Source: Janibacter sp. HTCC2649 (lineage in GTDB: Bacteria; Actinomycetota; Actinomycetes; Actinomycetales; Dermatophilaceae). Taken from it: DNA of 64,000 nt. Each line of letters starts with the position of its first letter. Position 1 is the first letter of the stretch. The notes beneath the pieces are model-generated. The model was not told the DNA's origin and did not search any database. It saw nothing but the letters and a program-made list of their open reading frames with translations. The stretch spans positions 2,455,978-2,519,977 of the forward strand of contig NZ_CH672413.1 of assembly GCF_000152705.1 (NCBI RefSeq), given 5' to 3'. The position numbers and the translations under genes are program-made. Positions 60,636 through 64,000 of the stretch are shown piece by piece.

Positions 60636-62247
60636 CTCGGAGGAGAACGCGGTGAAGAACGACGACGCGGGTATGCCGCTCACTCGCCTTGTCGACGCGA
60701 CCGACGCTCTCGTTGCCACCCGTTCGCGGACCGCGAAGACCGAGGTCCTGGCGGGGGTACTGCGCGACCTCAGGCCCGACGAGGCCGAGGCCGCGGTGGG
60801 GTTGTTGCTCGGATCGATCCGGCAGGGCTCGATCGGGTTGGGCTACCGGACGGTCCATGCGGCGCGTGAGGCTGCCGCTCCGGCAGGTGAGCCCTCGTTG
60901 ACCGTCGGCGACGTCGATGCGGTGCTCGACACCATCGCCGGGCTCGGTGGATCGGGTTCGGTCGGGACGCGCAACGCTGCTCTCGCGTCGTTGTTCGAGA
61001 GAGCGACTGAGTTCGAGCAGGACTACCTCGTCCGAGCACTCACCGGGGAGATGCGCACGGGGGCTCTCGAGGGAGTGCTCACCGATGGGCTGGCCCGGGC
61101 CGTGGGGTTGCCGTTGGCGGACGTCCGGCGTGCGGTGATGCTCAGTGGGTCGCTGTCGGGGACGGTGAAGTTGGCCCTGGCGTCGCCCGCGGCGCTGGCC
61201 GATGTGGGGCTCGCGGTGCTCACGCCCGTGCAGCCGATGCTCGCGTCAACGGCGGCCGATGTGGCTGCGGCGTTGACCGTGACGGGTGAGGCGTCGGTGG
61301 AGCACAAACTCGATGGCGCGCGAATCCAGGTGCACCGCAGCGGTTCCGACGTGCGCGTCTACACGCGCTCGTTGGCCGACATCACCGCGCGGGTGCCCGA
61401 GATCGTCGAGGTTGCGTTGGGGCTGCCCGTCGAGTCGATCATCCTCGATGGCGAGACGCTCATGCTCGACGACGACGGTTCGCCGCGGCCGTTCCAGGAC
61501 ACGATGAGTCGCTTCGGGTCGGACGAGAAGCGGGCCGACATGATCCGCGAGCAGGTACTCGCGCCCCGGTTCTTCGATGCTCTCCACGTCGACGGTGAGG
61601 ACCTCATCGACCGGCCCCTCGCGGAACGGTTGGCGGTGCTGGAACGCGTGGCGCCGGCATACCGGATCGCTGGTGAGGTGACCACGGATCCCGTTGTCGC
61701 GCAGCGGGTTGCGGCCGACGCGCTGGCCGCGGGGCACGAAGGCGTGATGATCAAGGGCATCGACTCGACCTATGCGGCGGGACGACGCGGCAAGAACTGG
61801 GTCAAGGTCAAGCCGGTGCACACGTATGACCTGGTGGTGCTCGGGGTGGAGCGTGGGTCCGGGCGGCGCAGCGGTTGGCTGTCCAACCTGCACCTCGGCG
61901 CGCGCGATCCCGAGGGTGAGTTCGGTCCGGCGGGTGGATTCGTCATGGTGGGCAAGACGTTCAAGGGGCTGACCGACGAGCTGCTGCGGTGGCAGACGGA
62001 GACGTTCCCGGAGTACGCCGAGTCCGAGGACGGGTGGGCCGTGATGATGCGGCCGGAGATCGTCGTCGAGATCGCCATTGATGGAGTGCAGCGTTCGTCG
62101 CGCTACCCCGGCGGCGTCGCGCTGCGCTTCGCGAGGGTCAAGCGCTACCGAGTCGACGGCGCCCCCGGCGACCCTGCCTTGACCGACGCGAAGCCTGCCG
62201 CTGAAGCCGACACGATCCAGTCCCTCCGCGCCCTCCTCCGGTCCTGA
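60628..62247 (+). CDS. lig: ATP-dependent DNA ligase (LigB-like)
   Basis: 539 residues. An N-terminal domain (about 1-210) precedes the nucleotidyltransferase core: EHKLDGARIQVH with AMP-accepting K227, HEGVMIKG, and KNWVKVKP; an OB-fold follows. This is the bacterial/archaeal-like ATP ligase form akin to LigB of mycobacteria, supplementing the NAD ligase LigA. The 3' end is directly followed by the IS target site. Two octamer copies are inside (60671, 61655). Confidence 0.93.
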   Translation: MPDSEENAVKNDDAGMPLTRLVDATDALVATRSRTAKTEVLAGVLRDLRPDEAEAAVGLLLGSIRQGSIGLGYRTVHAAREAAAPAGEPSLTVGDVDAVLDTIAGLGGSGSVGTRNAALASLFERATEFEQDYLVRALTGEMRTGALEGVLTDGLARAVGLPLADVRRAVMLSGSLSGTVKLALASPAALADVGLAVLTPVQPMLASTAADVAAALTVTGEASVEHKLDGARIQVHRSGSDVRVYTRSLADITARVPEIVEVALGLPVESIILDGETLMLDDDGSPRPFQDTMSRFGSDEKRADMIREQVLAPRFFDALHVDGEDLIDRPLAERLAVLERVAPAYRIAGEVTTDPVVAQRVAADALAAGHEGVMIKGIDSTYAAGRRGKNWVKVKPVHTYDLVVLGVERGSGRRSGWLSNLHLGARDPEGEFGPAGGFVMVGKTFKGLTDELLRWQTETFPEYAESEDGWAVMMRPEIVVEIAIDGVQRSSRYPGGVALRFARVKRYRVDGAPGDPALTDAKPAAEADTIQSLRALLRS

Positions 62248-62252
62248 CCCAC

Positions 62253-62260
62253 CCAATAGG
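62253..62260. repeat. IS target-site duplication, left copy
   Basis: CCAATAGG, identical to 63647-63654. It lies five bases after the ligase stop. Confidence 0.9.
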
Positions 62261-62284
62261 GGCTCTCCTGCTGTTGGTGTGGGT
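62261..62284 (+). repeat. IS left inverted repeat
   Basis: GGCTCTCCTG core at the outer end, matching the right inverted repeat at 20 of 24 positions. Confidence 0.88.
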
Positions 62285-62361
62285 CGTAAACGTGAGTGAG
62301 CACGCTGCTGCGGCCTAAGTTCTCGACTGTCTAGGAACGAGAATGAAGGGATCGCGGCAGC

Positions 62362-63636
62362 GTGCTCAGTACGAGGGTAATCGGTCAGGTGTGCGGGTTC
62401 GCCCCCTCCGAGGTGGTCGTCGATGGGGCCGAATTGGTCGAGGGCGTTGTGCTCGTTCGGGCACGCACGAGGTTCGGGTCGCGGCAGCGGTGTCCACATT
62501 GCCGGCGGCGGTGTCCGCGCTATGACCGTGGTCGGCAACGGCGATGGCGTGGCTTGGATTGGGATCGTCGACGCGTGTTTGTCCACGCACGGATCCCTCG
62601 GGTGAGCTGCCGTGAGCATGGGGTCGTGGTCGCGTGGGTGCCGTGGGCTCGGCACGGGGCCAGGCACACCACGGCGTTCGAAGACATGGCGGCCTGGGCC
62701 GCCACGCAGATGTCGATCACGGCGGTGACCACGCTCCTGCGATGTGCGTGGCGCACCATCGGTTCGATCGTGACGCGGGTGCTCGCCGATCGCCGCGCGG
62801 CCAGCGGCAGCGATGGCTTGGATGGATTGCGCCGGATCGGGATTGACGAGGTGGCCTACCGGCGTGGTCGCCGCTACCTGGTGGTTGTCGTCGACCACGA
62901 CACCGGTCGATTGGTGTGGGTGGGATCGCGGGCCCGGAAGGAGACCGTGAACCAGTTCTTCGTTGCTTTGGGCCCTGAGCGCACCGCACATCTGACCCAC
63001 GTCACCTCGGACAGCGCCTCATGGATCGCGAGCCCAGTTGCTGAACATGCCCCGAAAGCGATCCATTGCGCTGACCCGTTCCACATCGTGCAGTGGGCCG
63101 GGGACGCCCTGGACGCTTGTCGCCGACAGGTGTGGAATTCCGTGCGGATCCGCCAGAAGCGGGGCAGCGGGGCCGCGACCGGAGCAGGGGTGCCGGTCAA
63201 GAACATCATGTGGACCCTGCGGATGAACCCCGACAGGTGGGGCGACCAACACGTCGAGTCAATGTCGTGGCTGGCCGCCACCCACCCCGACCTGCACCGC
63301 GCCTGGCAGCTCAAAGAAGCCCTCAGGGCGGTGTTCGCCACCGGTACCGGCAACGACCGCGGCGTGACCGCCATGGAACTGCTCGAGAGTTGGACAGCTC
63401 ACGCGCTAGCCAGCCAGCTCGAACCCTTCATCGAGCTCGCCCTGAAGATCACTGCGCACCGCAAGACCATCGACGCAGCACTGACCAGCGGCCTGAACAA
63501 CGCCCTGACCGAGTCAGCGAACAACAAGATCCGCGTCATCACCCGACGCGCCTACGGCTTCCACAACGTCGACGCCCTCATCGCCCTCGCCATGCTCAGC
63601 CTCGGGATTTACCGCCCAACCAACCCACACGAATGA
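62362..63636 (+). CDS. tnp: ISL3-family transposase
   Basis: 424 residues from a GTG at 62362 with no frameshift. The N-terminal zinc-finger-like CPHCRRRCPRY is typical of ISL3. The DDE residues are seen in GIDEVAYRRGRRY (first D), TSDSASWIA (region of second D) and ALTESANNKIRVITRRAYGF (E). The stop overlaps the right inverted repeat, as is usual in the family. Complete and probably functional. Confidence 0.94.
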   Translation: MLSTRVIGQVCGFAPSEVVVDGAELVEGVVLVRARTRFGSRQRCPHCRRRCPRYDRGRQRRWRGLDWDRRRVFVHARIPRVSCREHGVVVAWVPWARHGARHTTAFEDMAAWAATQMSITAVTTLLRCAWRTIGSIVTRVLADRRAASGSDGLDGLRRIGIDEVAYRRGRRYLVVVVDHDTGRLVWVGSRARKETVNQFFVALGPERTAHLTHVTSDSASWIASPVAEHAPKAIHCADPFHIVQWAGDALDACRRQVWNSVRIRQKRGSGAATGAGVPVKNIMWTLRMNPDRWGDQHVESMSWLAATHPDLHRAWQLKEALRAVFATGTGNDRGVTAMELLESWTAHALASQLEPFIELALKITAHRKTIDAALTSGLNNALTESANNKIRVITRRAYGFHNVDALIALAMLSLGIYRPTNPHE

Positions 63637-63646
63637 CAGGAGAGCC
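63623..63646 (-). repeat. IS right inverted repeat
   Basis: Complement of the left repeat with the GGCTCTCCTG core at the outer edge; contains the transposase stop codon. Confidence 0.88.
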
Positions 63647-63654
63647 CCAATAGG
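63647..63654. repeat. IS target-site duplication, right copy
   Basis: CCAATAGG, followed by ACGGTTAGG. Joined to the left side, it restores CCAATAGGACGG, matching the stem of the hairpin at 47939. Confidence 0.9.
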
Positions 63655-63696
63655 ACGGTTAGGCACGAGCCAGTCCCGGGAGTCGGAGGCGAACAA

Positions 63697-63724
63697 CTCG
63701 GGTAGTACTTCTGTGCTACCCGAG
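63697..63724. promoter_or_regulatory. Palindromic operator upstream of the MazEF-like module
   Basis: A 9-bp perfect dyad, CTCGGGTAG (63697-63705) and CTACCCGAG (63716-63724), with a 10-base spacer, lies 12 bases ahead of the antitoxin start. A TAGGAT -10-like box follows at 63725. Fits autorepression by a ribbon-helix-helix antitoxin dimer. Confidence 0.7.
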
Positions 63725-63736
63725 TAGGATGGAGGT

Positions 63737-63967
63737 ATGAAGTTGAGCATCAGCTTGTCCGATGACGACGTTGCCGCGTTGGATCAGTACGTCAAGGCGG
63801 CAGGCGTTCCGTCCCGATCGGCCGCGATCCAGCGGGCCATCCGGATGTTGCGTGGCCCCGAGCTGGAGGACGCTTATGCCGCTGCCTGGGATGAGTGGCA
63901 GGCATCGGGTGAGGCCACCGCGTGGGAGGTCACCACGGCCGACGGGTTGACCGATGCTGCGCGGTGA
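63737..63967 (+). CDS. Ribbon-helix-helix antitoxin (MazE/CopG-like)
   Basis: 76 residues, ribosome site GGAGG just ahead. [20 protein letters not shown] and [15 protein letters not shown] form the ribbon-helix-helix DNA-binding domain; the C-terminal acidic, Trp-containing tail ([16 protein letters not shown]) is the usual toxin-binding tail. It should repress via the palindrome 63697-63724 and neutralise MazF. Overlaps the toxin start by 14 bases. Confidence 0.85.
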   Translation: MKLSISLSDDDVAALDQYVKAAGVPSRSAAIQRAIRMLRGPELEDAYAAAWDEWQASGEATAWEVTTADGLTDAAR

Positions 63968-64000
63968 GATCCGCTTGACCGACTTGGATCCAGCGCGCGC
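63954..64000 (+). CDS. MazF/PemK-type toxin, N-terminus (cut by window end)
   Basis: An ATG at 63954 overlaps the antitoxin end and reads [15 protein letters not shown] before the window ends. LRGEIRL-x-DLDPA is the standard start of MazF/PemK endoribonucleases. The rest lies outside the window, so activity cannot be judged. Confidence 0.85.
   Translation, partial: MLRGEIRLTDLDPAR

Larger units (their letters stand above)
7..61662. repeat. Dispersed octamer GTATGCCG/CGGCATAC (about 59 copies)
   Basis: By eye I count 30 copies as GTATGCCG (starts at 7, 2931, 5030, 6816, 8187, 9966, 13362, 18081, 20129, 21873, 23365, 24692, 29844, 30777, 34291, 36724, 37585, 39592, 42834, 43658, 43688, 44679, 45237, 47447, 50309, 52895, 53684, 54884, 56767, 60671) and 29 as CGGCATAC (2454, 5062, 6740, 7916, 9187, 11442, 12176, 13628, 21105, 23212, 26400, 29426, 30720, 33366, 35930, 38928, 42803, 43636, 43715, 44579, 47485, 49426, 50053, 53212, 54161, 55796, 56801, 59570, 61655). 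They lie inside genes and between them, with no strand bias. Confidence 0.85.
62261..63646 (+). mobile_element. Intact ISL3-family insertion sequence (1386 bp)
   Basis: An 8-bp duplication CCAATAGG flanks the element exactly (62253-62260 and 63647-63654). Imperfect 24-bp terminal inverted repeats lie at 62261-62284 and 63623-63646: ten matching outer bases (GGCTCTCCTG) and eight inner bases (GTGTGGGT), 20/24 overall. One complete transposase fills it. Family knowledge: ISL3 elements are 1.2-1.6 kb with 8-bp duplications and start with GG. The intact duplication suggests recent insertion. No octamer occurs inside. Confidence 0.93.

Noticed and set aside
1-64000. CRISPR array, rRNA or tRNA genes, prophage
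   Set aside because: No regularly spaced repeat array, no cloverleaf or TPsiC-like sequence, and no phage structural genes were seen. The repeats found are short palindromes.

Overview
The window is a high-GC actinobacterial chromosome segment. Gene content (CsoR-type copper control, class I photolyase, F420/PPOX-type and VOC proteins, PhoX/PhoD phosphatases, ANTAR regulator, many GTG starts) fits a Micrococcales bacterium, plausibly of the Intrasporangiaceae; this placement is inference from gene types and base composition only. I see no rRNA or tRNA genes, CRISPR array, prophage or biosynthetic cluster.

Layout. 0-5 kb: an SRPBCC fragment, an MBL-fold/SnoaL pair facing an AraC regulator, an ABC-F ATPase and a VOC protein. 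5-12 kb: a secreted S1 protease, two acetyltransferases, pirin, then a copper operon (CsoR operator, csoR, copZ, an exported accessory protein, copA) closed by a long hairpin. 12-14.5 kb: SRPBCC, YqeY-like protein and photolyase. 14.5-16.6 kb: a gene-poor scar followed by a HipBA-type toxin-antitoxin module with an unusually AT-rich promoter and paired operator repeats. 16.6-31.5 kb: penicillin-binding protein, DedA protein, secreted hydrolase, DinB-type proteins, a DUF2207-like membrane protein, a very large subtilase, an FAD monooxygenase and a CDF transporter. 31.5-36.7 kb: reductases, HxlR regulator with operator, a frameshifted phzF, EamA exporter and a secreted thermolysin-like protease. 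36.7-40.5 kb: an unusual two-gene unit of a very large zinc-dependent phospholipase C-like protein and an unrecognised partner. 40.6-54.5 kb: AAA ATPase with a CxxC partner, secreted cell-wall-type enzyme, M20 peptidase, rhodanese, PhoD, Fpg/Nei glycosylase, App1-like protein, GAF-ANTAR regulator and an HprK-like/PqqD-like fusion. 54.5-62.2 kb: PhoX, a repeat-rich acidic exported protein overlapping a two-component system, and an ATP-dependent DNA ligase. 62.26-63.65 kb: an intact ISL3-type insertion sequence with terminal repeats and an 8-bp target duplication, followed by a MazEF-like module cut by the window edge.

The most striking signal is not a gene. The octamer GTATGCCG/CGGCATAC occurs about 59 times by hand count (about two expected by chance), 30 in one orientation and 29 in the other. 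It lies inside genes in all three frames, often at the cost of rare codons (ATA, GCA, TAT), and as inverted pairs forming hairpins at gene ends. This spacing, lack of strand bias and reuse in terminators resemble the DNA uptake sequences of Neisseria and Pasteurellaceae. A second family of gene-end hairpins is built on CTTCGTGCCCC. Much of the rest is ordinary chromosomal housekeeping and secreted degradative enzymes, with accessory insertions near 15 kb and 62-64 kb.
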